Source of the DNA: G965222505 sp965222505
Lineage (GTDB): Bacteria > Bacteroidota > Rhodothermia > Rhodothermales > DATKEJ01
Direction: 5' to 3'
NCBI GenBank assembly: GCA_965222505.1
Contig: OZ244956.1
Span: 4,464,001 to 4,528,000, forward strand
DNA: 64,000 nucleotides
Of the stretch, positions 33,925 through 42,340 are shown in pieces. The position numbers and the translations under genes were made by a program. Under the pieces are notes generated by a model that did no database searches, had not been told where the DNA came from, and saw only the letters and a program-made list of their open reading frames with translations. Every line of letters starts with the position of its first letter. The first letter of the stretch is position 1.

Positions 33925-35361
33925 ATGAAAAAGCAATTACAGTATGTACTCATCCTACTTCTGTGTGTATGGTGTACCCCGGCCCTGGCTCAGATTGATT
34001 GCAACAATCTGGAGCAGTCTGCCCTGGCCGAACCGGCTGAGGTCTTTCAGGCCTGCCACGGCGTCATACAAGGCAGTGGTGAAACGCCGCAACGGCGTGA
34101 CCCGACCGATAGCTGGTTTGGCATGGACTATGGGTTCGTAAGCCCGGATGGTCTGTATACCGATATGATTAATTCAGCTCCTCCTCACACCCTCATTGGG
34201 GCAGGGTTTGACAATGCCATGTTTGCCTGTGAGTTTACCCAGCCGTCAACGTTTACTGAATTGTTCTGCATTGAAAACAATACGCAACAACTTTTTTCCG
34301 TCAGCACGGCCACGGGTGTGGCTACGCTCATCGGGCCTTCCGTTCCCTTGACGAACCATACCTGGACGGGTATGGCCGTCGATCCAAGTGCCCCGGCCAA
34401 CGTATATGTCTCCTCGACGGACGGGGTCACTTCGCAGTTGTACACCATTGACCTGGGAACGGGTGTGGCTACTCCGATAGGTCCCATGACGGGTTTTGGG
34501 CTTGTCATTGACATCGCGTTCGACCTGACGGGGCAGCTCTATGGGCATGATATCGGCACCGATGAAATCATAAGCATCAATAAAGCCACAGGTGCAGCCG
34601 CGGCGATTGGGCTAACGGGCGTCGATTCTAACTTCGCCCAGGGCATGGACCTTGATGCGAGTGACGGTACCATTTACCTGTTCGCCTATTTTGGTGGGGG
34701 CGCTGCCGAAGTGCGGAGCGTAAATACTACTACCGGTGCGACCACCCTCGTGGTGGACAACTTTGGTTTCGAAATGGATGGGGCCATTGCCACCAACCCG
34801 CTGCCGGTTGAACTTTCTTCATTTGATGCACGGGTGGACGGACAAGATGTGGTGCTGGACTGGGCAACGGCCTCCGAAACCAACAACGCCGGTTTCGAAG
34901 TGCAACATAAAATCGGCGAGGTTTTCCTGGCGCTGGACTTTGTTGAGGGCTATGGATCAACGCTGGAAGCACAGACTTACAGCTATCGAGTTGATGACCT
35001 GGAGCCGGGACGGCACACCTTCCGCCTGAAGCAAATTGATTTTGACGGGGCCTTTGAATTCCATCCCGAAGTCGAAGTCCTCATCGGCGTGCCGGATGCC
35101 TATGTGATGGACCCGGTATACCCCAACCCGTTTAATCCCCAGACCAGTCTCCGGTTTGCGGTGGGCGCGGAGCAGCCGGTAACGGTGACGCTGTACAATA
35201 CCCTGGGCCGTGCGGTTCAGACGGTATTTGCCGGTCAGGTGGAAGCCAACACCATGCAAACCGTCCGCATCGACGGCAGCGGCCTGCCGAGTGGGGCCTA
35301 CGTCCTTCAACTCAAGGGCCAATCCTTCCAGGCGGCGCAGCAAGTGATCTTGCTCAAGTAA
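33925..35361 (+). CDS. Secreted propeller-type protein with type IX secretion C-terminal sorting domain
   Basis: The 478-residue protein starts with a signal peptide (KKQLQYVLILLLCVWCTPALAQ). A region with WD40/PQQ-like repeats follows (FSVSTATGVATLIG, YTIDLGTGVATPIG, ISINKATGAAAAIG), each about 45-60 residues, probably a propeller. After a linker, VELSSFDARVDGQDVVLDW opens a fibronectin-like domain. The end, YPNPFNPQTSLRF through SGLPSGAYVLQLKGQ to the last residues VILLK, is a type A sorting domain used by the type IX system for surface attachment or secretion. The function of the propeller is unknown. Two terminators follow. Confidence 0.9.
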   Translation: MKKQLQYVLILLLCVWCTPALAQIDCNNLEQSALAEPAEVFQACHGVIQGSGETPQRRDPTDSWFGMDYGFVSPDGLYTDMINSAPPHTLIGAGFDNAMFACEFTQPSTFTELFCIENNTQQLFSVSTATGVATLIGPSVPLTNHTWTGMAVDPSAPANVYVSSTDGVTSQLYTIDLGTGVATPIGPMTGFGLVIDIAFDLTGQLYGHDIGTDEIISINKATGAAAAIGLTGVDSNFAQGMDLDASDGTIYLFAYFGGGAAEVRSVNTTTGATTLVVDNFGFEMDGAIATNPLPVELSSFDARVDGQDVVLDWATASETNNAGFEVQHKIGEVFLALDFVEGYGSTLEAQTYSYRVDDLEPGRHTFRLKQIDFDGAFEFHPEVEVLIGVPDAYVMDPVYPNPFNPQTSLRFAVGAEQPVTVTLYNTLGRAVQTVFAGQVEANTMQTVRIDGSGLPSGAYVLQLKGQSFQAAQQVILLK

Positions 35362-35373
35362 TGCAATACGCAC

Positions 35374-35420
35374 GGGTGCAGGGTGTCGATGGATGTCCTG
35401 CACCCATTTATTTGTATTTT
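35374..35420 (+). terminator. Intrinsic terminator after the secreted protein gene
   Basis: GGGTGCAGG (35374-35382) and CCTGCACCC (35397-35405) form a 9-bp stem with a 14-bp loop, followed by the T-rich ATTTATTTGTATTTT. It starts 12 bp after the stop codon. Confidence 0.85.
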
Positions 35421-35441
35421 AAGACCCCCTTTGCAAACACA

Positions 35442-35477
35442 AAAAGCCGACGATTCCCGAAAGAATCGCCGGCTTTT
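35442..35477. terminator. Bidirectional intrinsic terminator
   Basis: AAAAGCCGACGATTC (35442-35456) pairs with GAATCGCCGGCTTTT (35463-35477). A-rich and T-rich flanks on either side allow termination in both directions. It lies between the convergent secreted-protein and aldo/keto reductase genes. Confidence 0.88.
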
Positions 35478-35620
35478 GCGTGACATGGCAACGCAACGTC
35501 TGCATACGCGGTTGCCCGTCTTCATACCAAACATCCTCCGTTCGTTTCAAGTTGTGAGGTGTGCGGAAGAACCATGATTGCTGAAGCGATCACTACAAAC
35601 ATGAGGATCGCAGTTGGGTG

Positions 35621-36616
35621 CTACCGCCGCCAGCGCATGTCCGGCTTGGGTTTGTTGTTCAATACCTCTTCAATGTGGTCCATCACGTCGTCCGTCAGTT
35701 TGTCCGCCACGTCCAGGGCTTTCATGTTTTGCTCGACCTGTGAGGCGCGGGACGCACCGGTGATGACGGTACTCACGTTCGGGTTTTTGAGGCACCAGGC
35801 CAGGGCCAATTGTGCCATGCTGCACCCAAGGTCTTCGGCAATGGGGGCCAGTTGCCGGACTTTTTCGATGCGCTCCTGGCCGGTTTTGCTTTCGAGTTGC
35901 TTACGGAGCCAGCCATAGCCCTCGGTGTCCATGCGGCTGCCCTCGGGGATGCCGTTGTTGTACTTGCCGGTCAGGATGCCGCTGGCCAGTGGGCTCCAAA
36001 TGGTGGTGCCCAGGCCGATATCGGCATACAGCCGGGCATACTCTTTCTCGACGCGGTCCCGGTGGAACATGTTGTACTGCGGTTGCTCCATCGACGGCGG
36101 GATGAGGTGCTCGCGTCGGGCAAATTCGTAGGCGTGACGGATTTGATCGGCACGCCATTCGCTGGTGCCCCAGTACAGCGCTTTGCCCTGGGTGACCACA
36201 TGGTGCATGGCGCGGACGGTTTCTTCGATGGGGGTTTCGGGATCGGGACGGTGGCAGAAGATAAGGTCTACATACTCTGTTTGGAGCCGTTTCAGGGCTG
36301 CATCGGTGCCTTCCAGGATGTGTTTGCGGGAGAGGCCCTGGTCGTTCGGGCCGGGGCCGCCCCAGAAGATTTTGGTGGAGACCACCAGGTCCGAGCGTTT
36401 CCAGCTGGTTTTTTGGAAGACCTTGCCCATCATGGTTTCGGCCTGGCCGTTGGCATAGGCTTCGGCATTATCGAAGAAGTTGACCCCGGCATCATAGGCC
36501 GTCGTCATGCAGTTGTAAGCCACCTCATCGCCGATCTGATCACCAAAGGTGACCCATGCGCCGAAGGAAAGGGCAGAGACTTTAAGGCCCGAGGAGCCGA
36601 GGTTGCGGTATTGCAT
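35621..36616 (-). CDS. Aldo/keto reductase, voltage-gated potassium channel beta-subunit-like
   Basis: The 331-residue TIM-barrel NADPH reductase has the catalytic Asp-Tyr-Lys-His arrangement of aldo/keto reductases, visible as FDNAEAYANG, STKIFWGG and DLIFCHRPD. The opening MQYRNLGSSGLKVSALSFG and the GGPGPNDQGLSRKHI block are typical of the KvBeta-like branch, which reduces aldehydes and methylglyoxal-type compounds. The length is normal. It ends in a 3'-facing arrangement with the secreted protein and is preceded by a heptamer element. Confidence 0.94.
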   Translation of the reverse strand: MQYRNLGSSGLKVSALSFGAWVTFGDQIGDEVAYNCMTTAYDAGVNFFDNAEAYANGQAETMMGKVFQKTSWKRSDLVVSTKIFWGGPGPNDQGLSRKHILEGTDAALKRLQTEYVDLIFCHRPDPETPIEETVRAMHHVVTQGKALYWGTSEWRADQIRHAYEFARREHLIPPSMEQPQYNMFHRDRVEKEYARLYADIGLGTTIWSPLASGILTGKYNNGIPEGSRMDTEGYGWLRKQLESKTGQERIEKVRQLAPIAEDLGCSMAQLALAWCLKNPNVSTVITGASRASQVEQNMKALDVADKLTDDVMDHIEEVLNNKPKPDMRWRR

Positions 36617-36688
36617 CCAGGGATTGAGGTTTGGGTTATTTGGAAGCGTATTAATTTTGCGAGTCGGTGTGCTTGTTTTGTGTTACAT

Positions 36689-36761
36689 ATTGCGTATTGC
36701 GTAATTCGTAGTGCGTATGGAAAGTCGCCCATACCAGAGCGGGCCTTACGCAATACAAATT
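36689..36761. repeat. Inverted heptamer-array element, ATTGCGT variant of family B
   Basis: Left arm 36689-36716: ATTGCGT, ATTGCGT, AATTCGT, AGTGCGT. A centre of about 31 bp follows. The right arm is ACGCAAT, ACAAATT (36748-36761), whose last bases overlap the stop codon of the large minus-strand propeller gene. It separates that gene from the aldo/keto reductase. Confidence 0.82.
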
Positions 36762-39303
36762 ACTTCACCCGCATCAATTTCTGCGTTTGGGTATAATTAC
36801 CAAGGCTAAGCCGTGCCAAATACACGCCTGCTGCCACCGGTGACCCGTTTTCATCCCGGCCGTTCCAGGTTGCCGTATGCAGGCCACTGGTCTGGGCGCT
36901 GTTGGTAAGGGTACGGACGAGGCGGCCCTGTAGGTCATGGATGGTCAGGTGGGCTGTACCGGGCGCGTCCAATCGATAGCGGAGGCGGGTGAATGTGGAA
37001 AAGGGGTTTGGGGCGGAAGGGAAAAAGGTAAAGGCTGCTGGTCTTGAGTCCGTTATTGCAACGGCCCGTTTGGCGTCCAGTACCAGCGTATACATGGACC
37101 GTCCGTGGGTGCCTGCAATGAGGGTCTGGGTATTCGGGTTGATTTTGAGATCATTGATGGGCACCGCCGGGAGCCCGGTGCCGAGGCTTTCCCAAGTGCC
37201 GCCCACGTCCAGGGAAACAAAGGCTCCCACATCTGTACCGACGTACAATATATCGGGGAAAGAAGGGTCGATGGCGAGGGCGTTGATAGGGGCATCCGGT
37301 AGGTTGCTGCTGATGTTGGTCCAGGTGGTGCCCCGGTCCCTGGTGCGGAAGATGTGGGGTTGGGCATCACGCCATTTCAGGCCGGAGAAGGTAAGGTAGG
37401 CGATGTCTGGGTCCGTGGGGTCCACGGCTACGCGGGTAGCCCAGCGCTTGGGCAATCCCGAAGTGACATCGTGCCAATTTTTTATATGGCCGTCGGTGAC
37501 CCAGACCCGTCCATCATCGGTAGCGGCGTAGACCGTATTGGTGTCTGTGGGAGCCACGGCGATGGTCGTTACGGTACCCAGGATCGAACTGGTCTCCTGC
37601 GGCATGGGTGGACTTACCGCCGTCCATTGTTCGGCCCCGTTGGTGGTTTGGTAGACCCGGTCGGTACCGTAGTACAGCACGTTGGGCCGTTGCGGGTCCA
37701 TCACCACCGGGGTCGACCAGTTCTTTGGCTCGCGCCCATTGATGCCGGCAAGCGCCCCGCGCCCGATACCATCGACGAGTTTTACCAGTCCGCCGTTTTG
37801 GGATTCGGCATAGACGATATTGGGGTTGGTGGGGTCGACGATGACGTAGAAGCCGTCGCCGCCGTTGATCTGGGACCAATCGTCCAGTGCTCCGGTCAGG
37901 GTGCGGAGGGTCCCATTGTCCTGGGTACCCCCATAGAGCCGTTCGGGGTTGGTGGGATCGTAGGTGATTTCGTAGAACTGCGTGATCGGCAGGATGGGCA
38001 CACGAGACCAGCTTTCTCCGCCGTTCTCACTTCGGCTGATGCCGCCGTCATGGCCGATGATGAGGACATCAGGGTTGGTCGGGTGGAAGGCAAGGGCGTG
38101 ATAATCCAGATGCAGGTTGGCATCCCCGAAGGTGCGGGTCCAGGACTGCCCGGCATTGCGGGTGCGGTTGTAGGCCACATCCAGTGCCCACACATCCGTG
38201 GTATCCTTAGGGTTGACGCGCACTTGCCCAAAGTACCAACTGAACCCGCCGGTGCCGGCTGCGATCTGGTTTTCAGGATCGGCGTTGGTCCAGGTGTCTC
38301 CGCCGTCGCGGGATTTGAACAAGCCGAAGTGTTGGGTACCGGTCGAATAGAGGGCATACACCACCTCCGGATGGGCCGTACTCTGCGCCAGGCCAATACG
38401 CCCCAGCGAAAGGGATTCGGCGGGTAGGCCGTGGGCCTCTCCGAGGCGCTCCCAGGTGTCGCCGCCGTCCTGGGTTCGGTAGAGGCCGCTGCCGGTGCCG
38501 CTGAGCCGGGGGTTGAGGTAGGTGCGCTCCCGGTCCCACATGGCCGCCAGCAGTACATCCGGGTTCTCGGGGTTTTGTACCAGGTCGATGGCTCCAGCCG
38601 TCTCGGTGGTAAACAGGACCTGTTCCCAGGAGGCTCCGGCGTCTAGGCTGCGGTAGACCCCGCGCTCCGGATTGGCCTTGAAGTATGAGCCGACGGCTGC
38701 CAGGTACACCCGTTGCGGATTTTGGGGATCAATGCGGATGCGCCCGATGGAGGTGGTTTCCGGCAGGCCGAGGAAGGTCCATCGCAGTCCACCATCGATA
38801 GATTTGTACACGCCGCCCCCGGCAAAATTGTTGTGCCCCCCGTTGGCTTCCCCGGTACCGACGTAGAGGATGCCCGGATGAACAGGGTCAATGGCAAGGT
38901 CCCCTATACTCAGCACAGCCTGGTCATCGAAAATGGGAAACCAGGATTTGCCTGTGTCTGTCGATTTGAAGACTCCGCCCGTGGCCGCAGCAGCATATAC
39001 GATGTTGGGCTCCAGGGGGTTAAATTCGAGGTCCACCACACGCCCGCCAATATTGGTCGGGCCGGCAAAGGCCCAGGCCCCGAAGGTTTGGCTTTTAGCA
39101 GCATTCCGCAGGGTGCGGGCTTGTTCAATGGCATCTGGATAGGCCCTCGGATCAGCCTCGCCGTGGGGGTAGAGCCGTTGTTGCATCATCCACTCGGAGG
39201 GCCGCTGGTCCGGGCCAGGGATGGGAGCCACAGGCCGTTCATGCGTTGCCCACCCCAAAAGGATGAGGCATAGCAAAAAGGTATAGCGCAACAAATATAT
39301 CAT
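36760..39303 (-). CDS. Large secreted sortilin/BNR-repeat protein with C-terminal sorting domain
   Basis: The 847-residue protein begins with a hydrophobic signal segment (MIYLLRYTFLLCLILLGWA). It carries about a dozen Asp-box repeats such as STDTGKSW, SIDGGLRW, SLDAGASW, TQDGGDTW and SRDGGDTW, interleaved with DPxxP turns, consistent with two linked ten-bladed VPS10/sortilin-like propellers. The last 90 residues (SAPNPFSTFTRLRYRL to YTQTQKLMRVK) form a FlgD-like, type IX sorting-type domain. Such proteins are abundant on Rhodothermota surfaces, but the ligand is unknown. ATG 39303 is chosen; the longer frame to 39348 runs into a palindromic repeat. Confidence 0.9.
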   Translation of the reverse strand: MIYLLRYTFLLCLILLGWATHERPVAPIPGPDQRPSEWMMQQRLYPHGEADPRAYPDAIEQARTLRNAAKSQTFGAWAFAGPTNIGGRVVDLEFNPLEPNIVYAAAATGGVFKSTDTGKSWFPIFDDQAVLSIGDLAIDPVHPGILYVGTGEANGGHNNFAGGGVYKSIDGGLRWTFLGLPETTSIGRIRIDPQNPQRVYLAAVGSYFKANPERGVYRSLDAGASWEQVLFTTETAGAIDLVQNPENPDVLLAAMWDRERTYLNPRLSGTGSGLYRTQDGGDTWERLGEAHGLPAESLSLGRIGLAQSTAHPEVVYALYSTGTQHFGLFKSRDGGDTWTNADPENQIAAGTGGFSWYFGQVRVNPKDTTDVWALDVAYNRTRNAGQSWTRTFGDANLHLDYHALAFHPTNPDVLIIGHDGGISRSENGGESWSRVPILPITQFYEITYDPTNPERLYGGTQDNGTLRTLTGALDDWSQINGGDGFYVIVDPTNPNIVYAESQNGGLVKLVDGIGRGALAGINGREPKNWSTPVVMDPQRPNVLYYGTDRVYQTTNGAEQWTAVSPPMPQETSSILGTVTTIAVAPTDTNTVYAATDDGRVWVTDGHIKNWHDVTSGLPKRWATRVAVDPTDPDIAYLTFSGLKWRDAQPHIFRTRDRGTTWTNISSNLPDAPINALAIDPSFPDILYVGTDVGAFVSLDVGGTWESLGTGLPAVPINDLKINPNTQTLIAGTHGRSMYTLVLDAKRAVAITDSRPAAFTFFPSAPNPFSTFTRLRYRLDAPGTAHLTIHDLQGRLVRTLTNSAQTSGLHTATWNGRDENGSPVAAGVYLARLSLGNYTQTQKLMRVK

Positions 39304-39315
39304 TTCATCCCGGAG

Positions 39316-39336
39316 GGGCGACCCTCGTGGTCGCCC
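39316..39336. repeat. Short palindromic hairpin, dispersed-repeat type
   Basis: GGGCGACC (39316-39323) and GGTCGCCC (39329-39336) pair around CTCGT, 13 bp upstream of the minus-strand start. Similar hairpins are widespread intergenic repeats. The gap 39304-39532 shows no other gene; CCAATCACCAATACC at its right end is a family F remnant. Confidence 0.6.
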
Positions 39337-39532
39337 TTCAACATTCAATCTTTTTCAAGGTTGAGGATCATTGATACATTCAATCCCGAGGTCGGGCCGG
39401 TCCAATGATCACATACAACGGGGAGAACGCCCATCAAGATTCCAGCTCCGTGTAATCTACGTCAAGCCGACGGCAGAGAATTGCGAATGGACCGGGGCAG
39501 GAGTAGTTTCTATGCCCAATCACCAATACCAA

Positions 39533-40162
39533 ATGTTTCATCCACAATTGATCGTAACGAATTTGTCCAAGCGGTACGGCCGCCGTCGGCTGTTTCGGCG
39601 GATGTCGTTTACGCTGGATGGGGGCGGGACGTTGGCGGTTACGGGGGCCAACGGCAGCGGAAAATCGACCTTGTTGAAAATCCTGGCCGGGGTTACAGCA
39701 GCTACAAAAGGAGAAGTGGTGTTGTCCAATGGCACACCCATTGCGCAGGAAGAACGACCGTTCCATGCCGGTTTGGTCGCGCCGTATCTGAACGTATATG
39801 ATGGCCTCTCGGCACGGGAAAACCTGGCGTTTATTGCGCGGGTGCGTCGGTATACACAGGCCGAAGATCGCATTGCCGAATTGCTAGAGCAGGTAGGCCT
39901 TGCCCAGCGCGGGGACGATCTGGTATCAACATTTTCTTCGGGCATGAAGCAGCGCGTCAAAATAGCCGCTGCCATCCTCGCCGATCCCGTGCTGCTCCTG
40001 CTGGATGAACCCACCACCAACCTGGATGATGCCGGGCGCGCATTGGTGGAGCAGGTCGTTGCTCATCAGCGGGAAGCTGGACGCTTGCTGATCCTGGCCA
40101 CCAACGATCCGACCGAGGTGAAACTTTGTACCCGGACCTTACACATTGAAGATTTTTCCTAA
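39533..40162 (+). CDS. ABC transporter ATP-binding protein, CcmA-like
   Basis: The 209-residue ATPase has Walker A GANGSGKST, the Q-loop region, the signature FSSGMKQRVKIAAA and Walker B LLLLDEP, with an H-loop shifted to ATNDP. The size and the GLTARE-like DGLSARENL segment resemble CcmA, the ATPase of the haem/cytochrome c maturation exporter, but no ccmB or ccmC is adjacent. ATG 39533 (MFHPQLIVTNL) is preferred to ATG 39512, whose extra codons come from a family F heptamer stretch. It is followed after 10 bp by gpmI. Confidence 0.9.
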   Translation: MFHPQLIVTNLSKRYGRRRLFRRMSFTLDGGGTLAVTGANGSGKSTLLKILAGVTAATKGEVVLSNGTPIAQEERPFHAGLVAPYLNVYDGLSARENLAFIARVRRYTQAEDRIAELLEQVGLAQRGDDLVSTFSSGMKQRVKIAAAILADPVLLLLDEPTTNLDDAGRALVEQVVAHQREAGRLLILATNDPTEVKLCTRTLHIEDFS

Positions 40163-40172
40163 AAGCAACCCC

Positions 40173-41702
40173 ATGTCCAAACGACACCTTCTGATTATCC
40201 TCGATGGCTACGGCATTGCCGAAGATCCGGCTGTGAGTGCCATTGACCATGCCCAAAAACCTTTTCTGGATCACCTGTTTGCCACGTACCCCCACGCGAC
40301 GCTCCAAGCCTCTGGACTCGCCGTCGGGTTACCGGACGGGCAGATGGGTAACTCGGAGGTCGGTCACATGAACCTGGGCGCGGGCCGCATCGTCTACCAG
40401 GACATCACCCGCATCGACAAGGCCATTGCCGAGGGGGATTTCTTTAAGAACGACGTCTTGCGCAATGCTTTGCAGCATGTCCGGAAAAACGAGACCAAAT
40501 TGCACCTGCTGGGTTTGTTTTCTGATGGTGGCGTACATTCCAGCAACCTGCATCTGTACGGCCTGTTGGAATTGGCGCGTCTGGAAGGACTCGCTTTGGA
40601 TCAGGTGTGTGTCCACGCCTTTACCGATGGGCGGGATACTGCCCCAGAAGGGGGCGCTGGATATGCAGAAGCCTTTCAGGCCGAGGCGGCTCGCATCGGC
40701 GTAGGTCGGCTGGTTTCCATCGTGGGCCGGTACTACGCGATGGACCGGGACCACCGCTGGCCGCGCATCCAGAAAGCCTATGACCTGCTCGTCCACGGCA
40801 AAGGTACCCGCTTTGAGGACCCCGTGGCGGCGCTTCAGGCCAGCTATGCCAATGGGGTAACGGATGAATTCGTCGATCCTGTTTGCCTGACCGATCCGGC
40901 AGATGGCCGCATCGAAAGTGGCGATGCCGTCATTTTCTTCAATTTCCGCGCCGACCGTGCCCGGCAAATCACCCGCGCCCTCACCGATCCGGCCTTCGAT
41001 GGCTTCGACCGTGCCGAAACACTGGACCTGCACTACGTTACCTTCACCCCCTATGATGCCACGTTCAGCTTTCCGGTGGCTTTCCCAAAAGTGAACCTGA
41101 CAGACACCCTCGGCGAGACGGTGGCCAAACAGGGCCTGACCCAGTTGCGCGCTGCCGAAACCGAAAAGTATCCGCACGTTACGTATTTCTTCAGCGGGGG
41201 CCGGGAGGTCGAATTTGATGGAGAATCCCGTATTCTGGAGCCCTCACCCAAGGTGCCTACCTATGACCATCAGCCCGAAATGAGTGCACCGGGACTGGCC
41301 GAACGGGTTGCTGCCGCGTTGAAAACTGAAGTCCATGACCTCGTCATCCTCAACTTTGCGAACCCTGACATGGTGGGGCACACCGGGGTGTTTGAAGCAG
41401 CCGTCGCGGCGGTCGAAGCCGTGGATGCCGCTACGAAGGTTGTGGTGGAAGCCGCCCTGGCCCACGGCTATTCCGTAGAAATCATCGCCGACCACGGCAA
41501 CGCCGACAGAATGCGTAACCCGGACGGCACACCACACACGGCCCACACCACGGCCCTGGTCCCCCACTTGATTATCGCCGACGGGTTCACCGGCCCCATC
41601 GCCGACGGTAAACTCGGAGACATCGCCCCTACGATCTTGAAGCTATTGGGCATGGAGATCCCGGAAGCGATGCGTGGAGAAGTGTTGATTGGTGATTTTT
41701 GA
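40173..41702 (+). CDS. gpmI: 2,3-bisphosphoglycerate-independent phosphoglycerate mutase
   Basis: This glycolytic enzyme interconverts 3- and 2-phosphoglycerate with two Mn ions and a phosphoserine. The 509-residue protein has the metal site Asp in ILDGYG, the phosphorylated Ser61 in GNSEVGHMN, DGRDT, RYYAMDRDHRW, EKYPHVTYFFSGG and the C-terminal DHGNADRM block. The length is normal. ATG 40173 opens MSKRHLLIILDG and is preferred to the upstream frame at 40146, which overlaps the ATPase gene end. Confidence 0.97.
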   Translation: MSKRHLLIILDGYGIAEDPAVSAIDHAQKPFLDHLFATYPHATLQASGLAVGLPDGQMGNSEVGHMNLGAGRIVYQDITRIDKAIAEGDFFKNDVLRNALQHVRKNETKLHLLGLFSDGGVHSSNLHLYGLLELARLEGLALDQVCVHAFTDGRDTAPEGGAGYAEAFQAEAARIGVGRLVSIVGRYYAMDRDHRWPRIQKAYDLLVHGKGTRFEDPVAALQASYANGVTDEFVDPVCLTDPADGRIESGDAVIFFNFRADRARQITRALTDPAFDGFDRAETLDLHYVTFTPYDATFSFPVAFPKVNLTDTLGETVAKQGLTQLRAAETEKYPHVTYFFSGGREVEFDGESRILEPSPKVPTYDHQPEMSAPGLAERVAAALKTEVHDLVILNFANPDMVGHTGVFEAAVAAVEAVDAATKVVVEAALAHGYSVEIIADHGNADRMRNPDGTPHTAHTTALVPHLIIADGFTGPIADGKLGDIAPTILKLLGMEIPEAMRGEVLIGDF

Positions 41703-41756
41703 TTGGTGACTCACGCGTTATTTCTTTGACGGCTCAGGGGTCTTATAGGGTAGATA

Positions 41757-42226
41757 ATGGTCGATGGTCAATAGTCGATTGTCAATTGTCAATGAGGGGG
41801 TGACTGGATGTCTTGTTGGGGCTAATAGAACTGCAATGGCTAAAGGAGATGATATACAGGAACGGTTGATTGTGTTTGCGGTGGATGTGATGAAACTGGT
41901 TAATCACATGCCGAGAAACAGGGCCGGGGGACACATTGCGAAACAGGTGTTGCGGAGTGGTACTTCACCGGCACCCAATTACGCGGAAGCGCGAGGTGCA
42001 GAGAGCCGAAATGACTTTGTTCACAAGCTAAAGGTGGTACTGAAGGAGTTGAATGAGACCCACATCTGGCTTCAAATCATACAACGGACGAACCTGATAA
42101 AGCCCCAGCGCGTGCAACGACTTGCCAATGAATGTATCATTCTAAGCCGCATCATCAATGCCAGCATTCAGACCACAGTCCGAAGAAAAATTGACAATCG
42201 ACCATTGACAATCGACCATTGACCAT
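41757..42226. mobile_element. Family A heptamer-armed element carrying a four-helix-bundle gene
   Basis: Left arm 41757-41791 is five 7-mers (ATGGTCG, ATGGTCA, ATAGTCG, ATTGTCA, ATTGTCA). Right arm 42192-42226 is five inverse 7-mers (TGACAAT, CGACCAT, TGACAAT, CGACCAT, TGACCAT). The 400-bp interior is one gene. Both arms use the same units as the gene-less element at 766-850. The reading frame is open from inside the left arm to a TGA in the last right-arm unit. Classification as mobile is an inference from symmetry and dispersion; no transposase or target duplication is proven. Confidence 0.6.
41836..42222 (+). CDS. Four-helix-bundle protein, 23S rRNA intervening-sequence/Avd-like
   Basis: The 128-residue protein has the family pattern of four amphipathic helices: ERLIVFAVDVMKLVNHMP, then HIAKQVLRSGTSPAPNYAEARGAES in the second, FVHKLKVVLKELNETHIWLQ in the third and RLANECIILSRIINASIQ in the fourth. 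The block LRSGTSPAPNYAEA is the usual fingerprint. Relatives are encoded in 23S rRNA intervening sequences and, as Avd, in diversity-generating retroelements, where a homopentamer binds nucleic acid. No rRNA or reverse transcriptase is near. ATG 41836 has a plausible start context, but the frame is open from ATG 41764 inside the left heptamer arm. The C-terminal about ten residues are heptamer-encoded. Confidence 0.92.
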   Translation: MAKGDDIQERLIVFAVDVMKLVNHMPRNRAGGHIAKQVLRSGTSPAPNYAEARGAESRNDFVHKLKVVLKELNETHIWLQIIQRTNLIKPQRVQRLANECIILSRIINASIQTTVRRKIDNRPLTIDH

Positions 42227-42340
42227 TATACCACTGCGCTAAAAACCTACCTCCAAGTCTCTTGCCAATTGACCATTATACCACTGCGCTAAAAACCTAC
42301 CTCCAAGTCTCTTGCCAATTGACCATTATACCACTGCGTT
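42221..42340. repeat. Three tandem copies of a 50-bp unit at the NUDIX gene start
   Basis: GACCATTATACCACTGCG begins at 42221, 42271 and 42321 (period 50 bp). The third copy diverges after GCG and is the true 5' part of the NUDIX gene. The first copy overlaps the last unit (TGACCAT) of the right heptamer arm. The duplication therefore lies exactly at the junction of the element and its neighbour. Confidence 0.9.

Noticed and set aside
41836..42222. Diversity-generating retroelement
   Set aside because: The four-helix protein is Avd-like, but no reverse transcriptase, template repeat or variable repeat is visible nearby.
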